64,000 nucleotides of DNA from CAVVYV01 sp963818205 (GTDB lineage: Bacteria; Actinomycetota; Thermoleophilia; Solirubrobacterales; 70-9): assembly GCA_963818205.1 (NCBI GenBank), contig CAWFRG010000001.1:62001-126000 (forward strand), written 5' to 3'. Of the stretch, positions 1 through 9,597 are shown in pieces. The notes under the pieces are model-generated. The model had not been told where the DNA came from. It saw only the letters and a program-made list of their open reading frames with translations, and made no database searches. The position numbers were made by a program, and so were the translations under genes. How positions within the stretch are numbered: position 1 is the stretch's first letter; every line of letters begins with the position of its first letter.

Positions 1-1359
1 GGACCGCTTCGCCCGCTGCGCCTTCCGCGCCTCGCGGGCGACTGCGCTGGTGACGCCGGCCGCGCGGGTGAGGGAACCCTGCCCTGCGCCTGGTCGTCTG
101 CGCCGACCGATCCCGTGGTCACTGCCGATCCCGTTGATGCTGAAGGTCGCCGAGGACCCCAACCCGCTCAGGTCGAAGCTGACCATCACCGGCTGGCCTT
201 CGAAGAGCTTGCTCTGGTCGATCCCGGGCCCGACTGCGAGTGGATTCAGGTCGCGCAACGACTCCCGGGTGTCATCGGCAGAGAGGATCATCTCGCTGTC
301 GTTGGGGCAGCGGCGCTGGATTACCGCCTCGAGAGTGCCCCCCGCCACCGCGCCGGCCGGGGTGAGGGAGCTCTGTGTGAGCATCGCGGTCGGGGTCATC
401 GGAGGCTGGGGGAAGATCTGGCTGGGGCCGCCATCGCACTCCAGTGGCGGGTCTGTCGGCGCCGCTGGGCCCGTCTGGCGACTGATTGATCTGAACCGTG
501 GTTGTGACCAGCTGGCCCACCTTGGGCACGGTGGTGTCAGAGGCGGAGGGCACGCTGACGAGGACGGATGAGCCGACGGTCGAGACCGTGTAGGCGTATC
601 CCGGATCCGCGAGGTCCGGCGCATCACAGTTGCCCGGCGGGGTGCCGTCGGTGTCGGCGCAGTAGGTGACGGTCCCGGAGAAGCCCGCCGAGGTCGCCGA
701 GCCCTGCGCGGTGCGCTGGCCGTTCTCCGCGTAGGTGCCGTTTCTGAGCGGCCTCACCGGGACGGTGAGGTCGGTACCGACCGTCGGCAGCGTCTCTGGA
801 GCGGCGGTGTGGATCGACCTCAGGTTGCCGAGGGACGCGATCGTGTAGCTGACCGCGACCGGGTTCACGTGCACCACCACCCCGGCGAGCGTATCCACCT
901 GGTTCTTCTTCTTTTTCTTCTTCTTCTTCCTGTTCTCGTCTCCGCCGCCCCCCGGCCCGCCTCCGGAGGAGACCGTGGGCGCTGCGACCGCCGAGGATGC
1001 TGGGGCGGGCGCCGGACCTCCTCCGCCACCTCCCCCCAGCGGCGCCGGGGCGGAGGGCTCCTCGGTGGTGGGCGCCTGGACAACCGGGGGCGCCGAGGCG
1101 ATGATCCCCGAGAGGTTGGGACTGATCGCGGTGCCGATCACGACCCCGAAGCCGAGCGCGATCGCCGCGAAGGTGGTCGCCGTCTGCAGCGGTACCGGGA
1201 GCACGAAGCGAGCTTTCCCTGCCTCCTCGGCCCCGGCACCGAGGTCAGGTAGGGGAGCGCGATCGGCGGGCCCACCCGGGTGCCGCATTCGATGCAGTAG
1301 CGCTGATCGGTGGCAAGTGGGGCCCCGCAGTTCGAACAGGGCCCTCGCAGGTTGTTCAT
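1..1359 (-). CDS. Zinc-ribbon, membrane-anchored protein with secreted domain (partial, frameshifted)
   Basis: The first ~30 residues hold two CxxC knuckles (CSNCG, CIECG), a typical zinc ribbon. A hydrophobic segment (TTFAAIALGFGVVIGTAI), a Pro/Gly/Ala linker, an all-lysine run encoded by AAG repeats near 900-930, and a beta-rich domain with a Cys pair follow. The protein reads through three pieces, with frame changes near 1250 and 460, and stays open to the window edge, so the C-terminus is missing. A cytoplasmic ribbon, a membrane anchor and an outside domain are my inference. It is the last visible gene of a co-directional run behind the second pst operon and resembles the zinc-ribbon protein at 1870-2523. 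Function unknown. Confidence 0.6.
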
Positions 1360-1381
1360 ACCGAGGTCGCCCCCGCTCCCG

Positions 1382-1873
1382 CTACTCCGCGGGCTTCTGG
1401 CTCGGCTTCGAGGCGGGCTTCAGCTCGTTGCCGCACTGCCAGCAGAAGACCGCGCCGCGCGCCTGGAGGGCGCCGCAGGCGGGGCAGGTGCCGGCGGCCC
1501 CAGCCTCGTCCAGCGCCAGTACCCGCTCGATCTGACCGAGCTGGGCGTCGACCTCCTGGAGCCTCGCCGCCTGCTTGTTGAGCACATCGAGGCGGAAGTG
1601 GTCGCGGCTCGCCATCTCGTAGGTCATCCCGCCCAGATCCCACTGGAGCTCGGCGAACCGGTGCGCGAGTTCCTCGCGCTCCTTCAACAGCTGCGGCTCG
1701 CCCACCGCCGTGCCGTTGGAAGCAGCGGCCGCGGCGGCCATAGACGCCTTTCTCCCGCCCTTGCGGCGTGCCCCTTTGCCGCGGCCGGCGGCGCCTCGTC
1801 TGTCCGGGGGCTTCCAGCCCTCGCGAAGGACGTCGGCGAAGCTCGGGCTCTTTCGCCGTGGTGCGGCCATCAA
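1382..1873 (-). CDS. Coiled-coil protein with C-terminal zinc ribbon
   Basis: A 163-residue protein with a basic, Ala/Gly-rich N-terminus, a central charged helix likely to form a coiled coil (about residues 60-115), and a C-terminal zinc ribbon CPACG-x11-CWQCG. Its start codon overlaps the stop of the upstream zinc-ribbon gene (ATGA), so the two are probably translationally coupled. No signal peptide or membrane segment is visible, so it should be cytoplasmic. The family is not recognised. The context, three consecutive zinc-ribbon genes behind pstB, suggests a role with the phosphate transporter or its regulation, but that is inference. Confidence 0.65.
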   Translation of the reverse strand: MMAAPRRKSPSFADVLREGWKPPDRRGAAGRGKGARRKGGRKASMAAAAAASNGTAVGEPQLLKEREELAHRFAELQWDLGGMTYEMASRDHFRLDVLNKQAARLQEVDAQLGQIERVLALDEAGAAGTCPACGALQARGAVFCWQCGNELKPASKPSQKPAE

Positions 1874-2523
1874 CAGCCGATGCAGGTCGCGTCGCTGCCC
1901 CCGCCCGCCGGTCCGCTGGGATCGAGCTTCTCCGGTTCACCCTGAGTGGCGACCTGGCCGGGGCCGTTCTTCGCGTTCTCGAGGACCGAGCCTCCGCCCT
2001 GCCTGCTCACATCCGCGGCCGCGACGCCCTCGGTCGAGCCGGAGCCGCCTTGCTCAACGTTGCCCTGGCCGGCCGCGGTCGAGGCTGCAGTCGAGGCTGC
2101 AGCCTTCTTCGGGGCAGGAGCCGCAGCGGGGGCCTTGGTGGGGGTGGTCTCGGTCGGTGTGGACGCGACAGTGGGAGCGGCGGCGCCCGCAACCACCTGC
2201 TGGCCATCGTTGTCGTTGCCGATCAGCACACCGAGAAGCAGCATCACGCCGAGGACGGCGATCGCACCGATCGCCACGATCGGACTGCTCCATTGCGGTG
2301 CCGCAGCCGCCGGCGCCGACCCGGGGATTCCGCCAGCGGGCTGGGCGGCGTTCCCGGCAAGCTGCCGCTGATAGTCGACCCTTGTCTCGGATCTGCGTGT
2401 CCCGCAGTTGACGCAGTAGCGCTGATCAGCCGCGAGCACCGAGCCGCACTGAGAGCAGACGTCGCCCTCCTGCCCCACGGTCGGCAGGTTGACCGTCTCC
2501 GCTGTCTCATCTGTCCTAGCCAT
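1870..2523 (-). CDS. N-terminal zinc-ribbon membrane protein
   Basis: A 217-residue protein. Residues ~23-42 form a zinc ribbon (CSQCG-x12-CVNCG). A single transmembrane segment follows at about 80-102 (IVAIGAIAVLGVMLLLGVLI), then a long Ala/Pro/Thr/Ser-rich tail that should lie outside the membrane. The tail ends in a short Cys pair (CIGC). The layout matches the N-terminal part of the gene at 1-1359, so the two are likely paralogues. It sits 12 bases after the lipoprotein gene and overlaps the next gene by 4 bases, so it is part of the same transcription unit. No enzyme motif is visible. Confidence 0.65.
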   Translation of the reverse strand: MARTDETAETVNLPTVGQEGDVCSQCGSVLAADQRYCVNCGTRRSETRVDYQRQLAGNAAQPAGGIPGSAPAAAAPQWSSPIVAIGAIAVLGVMLLLGVLIGNDNDGQQVVAGAAAPTVASTPTETTPTKAPAAAPAPKKAAASTAASTAAGQGNVEQGGSGSTEGVAAADVSRQGGGSVLENAKNGPGQVATQGEPEKLDPSGPAGGGSDATCIGC

Positions 2524-2535
2524 TGCGTCCTCCTT

Positions 2536-3268
2536 CTATTCCAAAACCGTCGGCGGGGCCTTCACCGTCACGTCCGCCCCCCTCGGATCGCCGATGAAGA
2601 AGATGTTGTAAGTGCCGGGGCGAGCCTCGACCTTGAGTGCCTTGATCTGGCCCCGACCGGCGGCAACCATCTTTCCGCCCGACCGAGCGACTGCGAACAG
2701 TACGAGCTTCTTCTGATCGAGTTGCGACTTGTTGGTGACCTTGCCCTCGACCTCTACCCCGATCGGGTTGTCGTGCAGGGTCGGCTCCTCCACTTCGATC
2801 TCGGGCAGCTGAGCCGGCGCCTTCTCGGTCGGTCACCCCCACCGTCACCTTTGCCGACTTCGGCACCCCGTTCGGCGATAGCTGGTCGTTGACCCACTCG
2901 AAGGTCTCTCCGGGCTTCAGCAGCGGGATGTGGTTGAGGCTGGGCTCGATCCCGAAGGTGTCGTTCATGAAGATCGATTTTCCTTGGGCGTCGCGCAGGT
3001 CGACCAGGATCGGCACATTGACCAGCGTTTCCTTGGAGGTGTTCTGGACCTCGACCACGATCGCGTCTCCGTTCTCGTCGTGGAGCAGGGTCGTGCCGAG
3101 CACCTTGACCTCCTTGCTCGGCTGATCGATCGTCAGCGGCACCTGGGTGGCGGCGATCGCCGCGCCCTGCTCCTGCAGCTCGCGGGCCTTGTCCTGGGTC
3201 GACTCGCAGGCGGTGAGAAGAGACCCCGCCACGACCGCCAGTGCGAGCGTGACCGGCCATCGAATCAA
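2536..3268 (-). CDS. Lipoprotein downstream of pstB (frameshifted)
   Basis: The start is taken as TTG at 3268, overlapping the pstB stop, because it gives a clean lipoprotein signal: a hydrophobic stretch ending LLTACES, with the lipobox Cys about residue 19. The mature part is a beta-rich domain with FxxxD-type repeats (VEVQNTSKETLVNVPILVDL, then VEVEGKVTNKSQLDQKKLVL), resembling extracytoplasmic Ig-like FxLYD/DUF4352 modules. The frame changes near 2835, where GACCGACC looks like a 4-base duplication, and then continues to a normal stop. It is probably anchored outside the membrane next to the Pst transporter. Role unknown. Confidence 0.65.
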
Positions 3269-4182
3269 CCGAACCCTCCGCTGACGTACTCGCGGGTCCG
3301 CTTCGCCCTCGGGGCGCTGAACACCTGGTCCGCCTTGCCGTACTCCACCAGGTCGCCCAGATACATGAAGCCGACCCGGTCGGCGACCCGGTAGGCCTGC
3401 TGGAGGTTGTGGGTGACGATCACGATCGCCACCTCGTTCCGCAGCTTGATGATCAGGTCCTCGATGATCGCGGTGGAACGGGGATCGAGCGCCGAGCAGG
3501 GCTCGTCGAGGAGCAGCACCTCCGGGTCCACAGCCAGCGAGCGCGCAATGCAGAGCCGCTGCTGCTGGCCGCCCGAGAGGCGCAGCGCCGGGTGGCCGAG
3601 GTTGTCCTTGACCTCCTCGAGGAGTCCGGCGCGTTCGAGCGCCTCCTCCACCGCCGGGCGCAGGGCCTGGCGGGACGGCCGCCGGGAGCCCCGCTCGCGC
3701 AGCCCGTAGGCGACGTTGTCGAAGACGCTCATCGGGAACGGGTTGGGCTGCTGGAAGACCATCCCCACCTTGCGGCGAAGCTCGGTGACGTCGTGGAGAT
3801 CGACGTCCTCGCCGTCGAGCAGGATCGTCCCGCTCCGGGTCGCGGTCGGCGTCTGGTCGACGAGGCGGTTGAGCGAGCGCAGCAGCGTCGTCTTGCCGCA
3901 GCCGGAGGGACCGATCAGCCCGAGGACCTCGCCCTGGCTGACGGTCAGGTCGACCCCCTTGACGGCGGGCTTGCCGGCATAGGCGACGCTCAGCTCCTCG
4001 GTCTGCATCCGCTCGGTGACCTTGCCCCGCTTGCCGTTGATCCGCCTGGGAGCGCTGAGCAGCCCCGAGGCCGCCGACTTCGCCGCCTCGGCAGCACCGC
4101 CGGACTTCGGCGGGGCGACCGTGGTCGGCTCCTCGTCGACGACGATCCGACGGACGGGCGGAGGCTTCTTCAGCGGGCCCAT
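3265..4182 (-). CDS. pstB: Phosphate ABC transporter ATP-binding protein (operon 2)
   Basis: PstB is the cytoplasmic ATPase of the high-affinity phosphate importer PstSCAB. Walker A (GPSGCGKTT), Q-loop (FQQPNPFP), ABC signature (LSGGQQQRLCIAR), Walker B (VLLLDEPCSALDP) and the H-loop (VTHNLQQ) are all present and in order. The FQQPNPFP and DEPCSALDP forms are characteristic of PstB rather than other ABC ATPases. A ~58-residue N-terminal extension rich in Pro/Ala/Lys precedes the domain, unlike the ~250-residue E. coli protein. It overlaps pstA upstream and the lipoprotein downstream. Confidence 0.93.
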   Translation of the reverse strand: MGPLKKPPPVRRIVVDEEPTTVAPPKSGGAAEAAKSAASGLLSAPRRINGKRGKVTERMQTEELSVAYAGKPAVKGVDLTVSQGEVLGLIGPSGCGKTTLLRSLNRLVDQTPTATRSGTILLDGEDVDLHDVTELRRKVGMVFQQPNPFPMSVFDNVAYGLRERGSRRPSRQALRPAVEEALERAGLLEEVKDNLGHPALRLSGGQQQRLCIARSLAVDPEVLLLDEPCSALDPRSTAIIEDLIIKLRNEVAIVIVTHNLQQAYRVADRVGFMYLGDLVEYGKADQVFSAPRAKRTREYVSGGFG

Positions 4183-5210
4183 GTGTCACTCCTTCTGCGC
4201 GAGAGCAGGTCGACGGCGAAGTTCATGATGATCACGACCATCAGCAGGAGGAACGCGGCGGCGTAGGCCTGCTCGGGGGCGTTGCCCTCACCGGAAGGGG
4301 AGTTCGTGTAGACGTAGCTGGTCAGGGTGCTGCCGGTTCCGGTGAGGAAGCTGAGGATTGGCGTCTCGCCCTGCGCCTCATTGGTCAGGGTGGCGCCGAG
4401 GAGGATGATCACGATCGCGGTGTCGCCGGCGATCCGGCCCATCCCCAGGGTGACCCCGGTGGCGATCGCCCTTGCGGGAGGCGGGAAGCAGCACCCGGCG
4501 GATGGTGGAGATCTTGTCCTTGCCGAGGGCGTAGGACGCTTCGCGGACGTGGGTGGGGATCGACTGGAGCGCCTCCCGGGTGGCGCCGACGATCAGGGGA
4601 AGCGCGATCAGCGACATCATGATCCCGGCGATGAAGAAGGAGCGGCCGAAGACCGCGCCGCCCTCGGCGGTGAAGGAGAGGAAGCCGAAGGCTCCCTGCG
4701 AGAAGATCAGAAGGCCGAAGATCGCGAGGACGATGGTCGGCGTGCCGGCGACGATCTCGACGCCCGACTCGACCGCGCGGGCGAGCCCAGCGGGCTTGCC
4801 GTACTCGCTCAGCCAGACCGCCGTGCGCCACCCCGACCGGGAAGGCGATCAGGGTGCCGAGCGCGTCAGGACCAGGGTGCCCACGATCGGATCGAGGTAG
4901 CCGCCGGCTGTGCTGGTGATTTCGGTTGTCGACGAGATGACCGGGTGTTGCCCGAGCGCGTCGATGGTTGACGTACTGGAGTCCACGAAACAGCATGTAG
5001 ATCACGATCGCGCCGGCGATCGCGCAGAGCAGGAGGCCGGCCGCCCAGCAGGCGGCGACACCGAGCCGGTCGATGACTGACCAGGCGACGATCTCCTCCT
5101 CCCGGAGCTGCTCGTGGCGCCGCCGCCTCCGCGGCCCTCGGGGCAGAGCAGGGCCGCCGGAGCGACGGACGGCGCAGGCCGAATCGCCTTCTCTGCGCAT
5201 GGGTGCTCAT
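4170..5210 (-). CDS. pstA: Phosphate ABC transporter permease PstA (operon 2, multiple frameshifts)
   Basis: Pieces in three frames together read as one PstA permease. Membrane segments around WAAGLLLCAIAGAIVIYML start it. The central binding-protein-dependent permease region follows (ALGTLIAFPVGVA, PTIVLAIFGLLIF, IALPLIVGATREALQSIP). Next is the EAA loop REASYALGKDKISTIRRVLL and a C-terminal helix ending DLLSRRRSDTWAR. Frame changes lie near 5110, 4970, 4868, 4830 and 4470. The reading order is uninterrupted and the residues are conserved, so sequencing or assembly indels are likelier than a dead gene. The start ATG overlaps the pstC stop. Confidence 0.8.
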
Positions 5211-6235
5211 ATCGCGGTGAGGGTGTAGCGGCGGAGCCTGCGCCTCACGTACCAGCCCACGAAGGACATGAAAGCGGCGGAGACCAGAAGCACCGCGGCG
5301 AATGCGTACATGGTCTGGGCGAGCGGCTCAACCGAGAGCCCCTCCGAGTAGTCGACGATCGTGGCGGCGAGCGGCCTGGCCGGTTCGGCGAAGAAGATCA
5401 GCCCGTCGAGCGGGTTCGGCGCGAAGGCGACCGAGCCGGTCACCATCGCCAGCATGATCGCCTCGCCCAGGGCGCGGGCGGTGGCGAGCACCGCCGCGGC
5501 GACGATCGCCGGGCGAGCGGCGCTGTACCCCGACGGTCCACAGGGCCCGGAAGCGATTGACTCCGAGCGCCACCGCCCCGTCGCGCCAGTCCTGCGGCAC
5601 GGCCCGGAGCGCGTCGACCACGATCGCGATCATGATCGGGGTGATCATCACGGTCAGGATCAGGATCCCGACCCCGACGCTCGATGCCGCTGAGCGCGAT
5701 GATCCCGGCGACCGATTCCTTGGCGCTGTCGGAGATGAGGTGGTTGCCGACGAAGGGGACGATCACGAGGATCCCGATCAGCCCGTAGATCACCGAGGGC
5801 ACCGCCGCCAGCAGCCGGACCACCGGCTCGAGCACGCGGCGGATCGGCTCGGGGGCGAACTCGACGATGAACATCGCCGAGAGCAGCGCGACCACGGTGC
5901 CGATGATCACCGAGGTGATCGTGATCAGGGCGGTGGCCCAGATCAGCGGCCAGGCGTGGAAGGTGTAGACGTACTCGGAGGGATCGGCGGGCGAGCGGAA
6001 GATCGCCTCGAGCTGCTGATCCGACGTTGCCGCCGGATCCGAACCAGGCGAGCCCGTTGTGCGAGAAGGAGGGCCAGGCCTTCTGGAAGACGAAGATGAT
6101 CATCCCGGCGATCAGCGCCAGGACGACGCAGGCCAGCGCGCCGAGCAAAAGCTCGGCGCGCTGGTCACTGCGGTTCCTCGGTCCCGCCTTTTGAGGACCG
6201 AATCTGATCTTTTTCGCTAGTGAAGCGGGACCCAT
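5207..6235 (-). CDS. pstC: Phosphate ABC transporter permease PstC (operon 2, frameshifted)
   Basis: The protein reads through four pieces. The N-terminus runs from ATG 6235 (MGPASLAKKIRFG) with the first helix at LLLGALACVVLALIAGMIIF. The core follows (VPSVIYGLIGILVIVPFVG), then the permease loop WRDGAVALGVNRFRALWTV, and the C-terminal ALGEAIMLAMVTGSVAFAP. Frame changes lie near 6030, 5685 and 5525. The AxPSVIYG and GEAIMLAM motifs are typical of PstC. The start overlaps the last 19 bases of pstS, as expected for a coupled operon. It forms the membrane channel with PstA. Confidence 0.82.
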
Positions 6236-7047
6236 TCCGAGGCGATGATGTTGTTCGCCCGGCGGCTCTTCAGGATCCACTTGATGCACTTCTTGACGCC
6301 ACCCGTCGGTGCACCCCGGGTGACGAGGTAGAAGCTCCGCACTCCGCCGTACTGGAACGACTGCGCGTTCCGCAGGGTGCAGGCGACCCCGTTGTAGTCG
6401 ACGACGTGGACGCCGGCGCTGAACGCCAGCGAGACGTAGCCGATCGCCTGCGGGTCACTCTTGACGCCCTGCTGGACGAGACCGTTGCCGGCCTTGCCCG
6501 CGACCTGGGTCCCCTGGCTCGTGTTGCTGCCGTCGAACCTGAGGAAGATGTCGCGGAAGGCGTCGTGCGTCCCCGAGGTCGGGGCACGCCCGATCGCGGT
6601 GATCGCCCCGCTGAACGGGAGCCCACTCGTCCCCCACTGCTGGATCGTCGGGCTGGTCTTGAAGATCCCCTGGACCTGCTGCGAGGAGATGTTCCCCAGC
6701 GGGTTGGCGTTGTTGGTGATGATGCAGAGCGCATCGCGAGAGATCCGGGTGAACACCAGGCCTCCTGGGTCGCTGGCGGCAGGGTCGCGTGAGGACCCGC
6801 CGATCGAGACGCGGCCCTTGGAGACGTCGGAAACACCGACGTTCGACCCGCCCTGGAGGATCTTGAAGCCGTACTTCTTGCCTTGCTTGGTCTTGATCCA
6901 GGCGCGCGCCAGCTTGACCTCGAGCGGGTAGACGGAAGTAGATCCACTGATCGTGATGATCTTCTTCGCCTGCGCCGTCGCCGGCACGGCCGCGATCATC
7001 GCCACCGCGCAGGCAAGCGCGGTCAGGCGAATTCGCTTTCGTGACAC
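6217..7047 (-). CDS. pstS: Periplasmic/secreted phosphate-binding protein PstS (operon 2)
   Basis: This is the substrate-binding component of the phosphate importer. The GTG at 7047 is chosen because AAAGGAG lies 5 bases upstream. It begins with a Sec signal peptide (LTALACAVAMIAAVPATAQA) and no lipobox. The mature protein shows the PstS phosphate-binding signatures ISGSTSVYPL near the N-terminus and SGTHDAFRDIF in the middle. At ~276 residues it has the length of short PstS/SphX-like proteins. A direct-repeat box lies about 63 bases upstream. It differs strongly from the PstS at 12456-13451, so the two operons are not a recent duplication. Confidence 0.88.
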   Translation of the reverse strand: MSRKRIRLTALACAVAMIAAVPATAQAKKIITISGSTSVYPLEVKLARAWIKTKQGKKYGFKILQGGSNVGVSDVSKGRVSIGGSSRDPAASDPGGLVFTRISRDALCIITNNANPLGNISSQQVQGIFKTSPTIQQWGTSGLPFSGAITAIGRAPTSGTHDAFRDIFLRFDGSNTSQGTQVAGKAGNGLVQQGVKSDPQAIGYVSLAFSAGVHVVDYNGVACTLRNAQSFQYGGVRSFYLVTRGAPTGGVKKCIKWILKSRRANNIIASEWVPLH

Positions 7048-7109
7048 AGGTACTCCTTTCGGTCTCAAACGAGGACCGCGGGAGTCTCGCGACGGCGCGG
7101 CTGGGTCGT

Positions 7110-7153
7110 GTGACTAGCGCGTGATCAGGCGGTAAACGAGTTGTAAACACGCT
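7110..7153 (-). promoter_or_regulatory. PHO-box-like array upstream of pstS (operon 2)
   Basis: Read in the direction of the gene, four 11-base units follow each other: GTTTACAACTC, GTTTACCGCCT, GATCACGCGCT, AGTCAC. The two strongest (on the plus strand GTAAAC at 7132 and 7143) are exactly 11 bases apart. This matches the 11-bp direct-repeat architecture known for PhoP boxes of Streptomyces (GTTCACC type). It lies 63-106 bases before the start codon. Confidence 0.7.
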
Positions 7154-7246
7154 CAAGAGCAGGGAAAACCGTGCGGACTACCCGGGACTCGGTACTCCAA
7201 ACCCGATCCGGTCCACCTCTCCTCCGAACTTGCGCCCGGAGCGAGA

Positions 7247-7278
7247 ACGACGGCCGCGCCTGCTGGCGCGGCCGTCGT
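7247..7278. terminator. Perfect 14-bp GC-rich hairpin between two Pho transcription units
   Basis: ACGACGGCCGCGCC (7247-7260) pairs with GGCGCGGCCGTCGT (7265-7278) around a TGCT loop. It lies about 75 bases after the stop of the secreted repeat protein and upstream of the pstS box. There is no U-run on either side, so it may be a factor-dependent terminator or an mRNA-protecting hairpin. The rest of 7070-7350 holds the box above and nothing else I can support. Confidence 0.55.
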
Positions 7279-7352
7279 CTCGAAAGGAGTGGCTTTCGCC
7301 TTGATGCGAGGGTCCTCCGAAGCGAACCGAGGAGGAACCCGCTTTGTGATGG

Positions 7353-8721
7353 TTACTTCTTCTTCCCGCCGCCCTTGTTCTTGGGCTTCGGACACTGCCC
7401 CTTGCCGTACCCCGTCAGGGCCAGCTGGAAGGGCTCGCTGAGAAACTCACCCGTGGTGGGGGCGCCGCCGTCGGTCGGAGTGATCGTCGGCTCGTTCATC
7501 GCGATCACCCAGACCTTGAGCTTCGGCGTCCCGGGCTCGCGCCTGCACGGGCTCTGCGGGAACGCCGATCTCACCGGTGAGGACGTTGCCGGCGCTCAAC
7601 CTCCGCCCGTACGGGTTAGAGGTGCTGGTGGTGCCCTGGCGATCCGGGAACCCGCAGCCGAATCCGATGTAGGGGATCGGACCCTCGCACTGATGCGCGG
7701 CGCTCTCGCCCTCGGCACACTGCGCCGGCGTGAGTGGCGGAGTAGGCGGCGGCGGATTGGCGCATGGCACGGAGTTCGTGCCCGGCCCGGACACCTCACC
7801 CTCGCCGCCGACGAGGTCGATCGGCTTGTTGGTGACGATCGCGTAGGTGCGGATGTTCGCGCTGCATCCGAACGCGTACTTGGCGTCGACGTCCGGCTTG
7901 CCCGGAACCTTCGGCGACACCGTGCCGGTGCAGCTGAGCGGGTTGATGTTGACGCCACCGACGGCCGCGGCCTGCGCGCTCGCGCCCTTGCCCTTGCCCT
8001 TGCCCGATGCCTTCTTCGACCCGCCGGGCTGGCACCCGGAGTAGCCCTTCAGCTTCAGCTTGAACGGTTCCGACGCGTACTCGCCCACGGTCGTGCTGTC
8101 GCCTCTGACGGTGAAGGAGCTGATCGGCGGCTCGCCACCGACGACCACCGTCATCTGCAGCGGGTCCTTCGGCTTGAACGTGCACGGGTTTGCCGCCAGG
8201 GTCACGTCCTGCGTGACAAAGAGACCAGCCGGGATGATCTGTGAGCAGGGCGGGCCTGTGATCCCGTTAACCGCAGGCGGCTGGCCGTTGGGCCCTGCAG
8301 GCAGCACGGCGCTGGACCGCCCGCAGCTGGTCGAGCCCCCGGTGCTTGGGTTGGTCTGGGTGCCCGGGGCGGCGCGATTGGTAACCCCACAGCCGAAGCC
8401 GGCGTTACCTGCCGCGGTGCTGCACTGGAGGAAACTCATCGGCGACGCGCCGACCAGGGGGTCCGAGAAGCTCGTGATCGCCTTGTTGCTGACGATGCTG
8501 TACGCCCGGATCTCGTTGCTGCACGAGAACGAGAGCTTCGCCGCCTTGCCCGGGTTGCCCTTGGACTTGGCTGCGACCGAGCCCTTGCAGAGGGTGAAGC
8601 CCGCCGAGGCGGTACCCGCCGAACCAAGAGAGATGACCCCGAAGACTGCAACGACTGAGACGAGAACCACGATCCGCCGCCTGTCCCACCAGCCGCGCTC
8701 GGACCGAATTGAATTGATCAC
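7353..8721 (-). CDS. Secreted tandem-domain protein, putative Pho regulon member (frameshifted)
   Basis: The GTG start at 8721 has AGGAG 9 bases upstream. A signal peptide (IVVLVSVVAVFGVISLGSAG) is followed by two copies of a ~200-residue module. Matching blocks are CSNEIRAYSIVSNKAI with CSANIRTYAIVTNKPI, GFGCGVTNRAAPGTQTNP with GFGCGFPDRQGTTSTSNP, and EYASEPFKLKLKGY with EFLSEPFQLALTGY. Each module has conserved Cys residues that could form disulfides. Lys-rich tails (KKASGKGKGKG and NKGGGKKK) close each copy. The frame changes near 7550, inside copy 2, and the gene then reaches a normal stop. Family not recognised. Position between the two pst operons and a box upstream suggest expression under phosphate limitation. 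Confidence 0.65.
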
Positions 8722-8804
8722 TTGAGAGGCTCCTTCACGATTGCGTTTGCATCCGCCTAGGCGGACGGACGCGCGGCAGTCTCTCTGCGCGCGACGGCCC
8801 GGAT

Positions 8805-8837
8805 GTTGCGATCCCGTGTACAGGATGTAAACGGGAT
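8805..8837 (-). promoter_or_regulatory. PHO-box-like repeat upstream of secreted tandem-domain gene
   Basis: In the gene direction the units are GTTTACATCCT then GTACACGGGAT, 11 bases apart (plus strand GTGTAC at 8816, GTAAAC at 8827). The first unit is identical to the first unit of the box at 14011-14054. It lies ~84-116 bases before the GTG start. Confidence 0.6.
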
Positions 8838-8892
8838 CCGGTAGAGCTCGCCCGGAAGGATCCTCAGTCCTGATGCAACAGGCCCGCGAAAC

Positions 8893-9597
8893 CTAGGGCG
8901 CCGGCGCGGGGGTCTCGCCGGGGTGCGAGGCGTCCTCGAACTCGCGGAAGAGCCCGGTGACGACGAAGGCGACCTGCTCGCCGATGTCGACCGCGTTGTC
9001 GCCGATCCGCTCCAGGGCCCGGGCGACCAGCATCATCGTCATCGCCCACTCCCGGGTGTCGTGATCGTCCCCGACCTCGACCGCGATCTGGAAGGTCTCC
9101 TTGTTGAGGTCGTCGATCAGGTCGTCCTGGCGGACCAGGTCGCGGGCGAGCTGGATATCGCGGGCCTCGAAGGCCTTCTTCGACTGCGACACCTGCGAGC
9201 GCGCCTGCCGCCCCATGCGAAGGATCCGGTCGAGCATCTCCGGGCGCTGGGGGGCGTCGTAGCCGGTGAGCGGGATCAGCTTGCAGATATTCACGCACTG
9301 ATCGCCCATCCGCTCCATGCACTTCATCACGTGCAGAAGAGCCGAGATCAGCCTCAGGTCGGTGGCCACCGGGGCCTGGGTGGCGAGCAGGGTGAGGATC
9401 TCCTGGTGGACCTCGAGATAGCGGCCGTCGATCCGGTCGTCGTCGGCGATCACCAGCTCGGAGAGCTCGATGTCCTGGTGCTCGACCGCCTCCATCGTCC
9501 GGTCGAGGCTCTGCACGACCAGGTCGAGACCGCCGAGGGCGCGATTCTCGAGCTCCTCGAGCTCCTCCGAGTAGTGGAGGCGGGTGCGCTCAGGCAT
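8893..9597 (-). CDS. phoU: Phosphate transport regulator PhoU
   Basis: PhoU links the Pst transporter to the sensor kinase so that Pho genes are off when phosphate is plentiful. The ~234-residue all-helical protein carries two PhoU repeats, with metal-binding-type acidic signatures ELVIADDDRIDGRYLEVH in repeat 1 and LVRQDDLIDDLNKETF in repeat 2. HVMKCMERMGDQCVNI and VARALERIGDNAVDIGEQV are the conserved helices. The ATG at 9597 overlaps the pstB stop (TGATG), as usual for the last gene of a pstSCAB-phoU operon. Confidence 0.93.
   Translation of the reverse strand: MPERTRLHYSEELEELENRALGGLDLVVQSLDRTMEAVEHQDIELSELVIADDDRIDGRYLEVHQEILTLLATQAPVATDLRLISALLHVMKCMERMGDQCVNICKLIPLTGYDAPQRPEMLDRILRMGRQARSQVSQSKKAFEARDIQLARDLVRQDDLIDDLNKETFQIAVEVGDDHDTREWAMTMMLVARALERIGDNAVDIGEQVAFVVTGLFREFEDASHPGETPAPAP

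Noticed and set aside
900..930. AAG-repeat tract as a microsatellite or regulatory repeat
   Set aside because: It encodes an in-frame poly-lysine linker of the membrane zinc-ribbon protein, so coding explains it. Length could still be an assembly artefact.
2516..4189. A 557-residue Arg-rich frame covering pstB on the same strand
   Set aside because: It is pstB read out of frame, joined to the real lipoprotein frame. Only the last ~200 residues are genuine.
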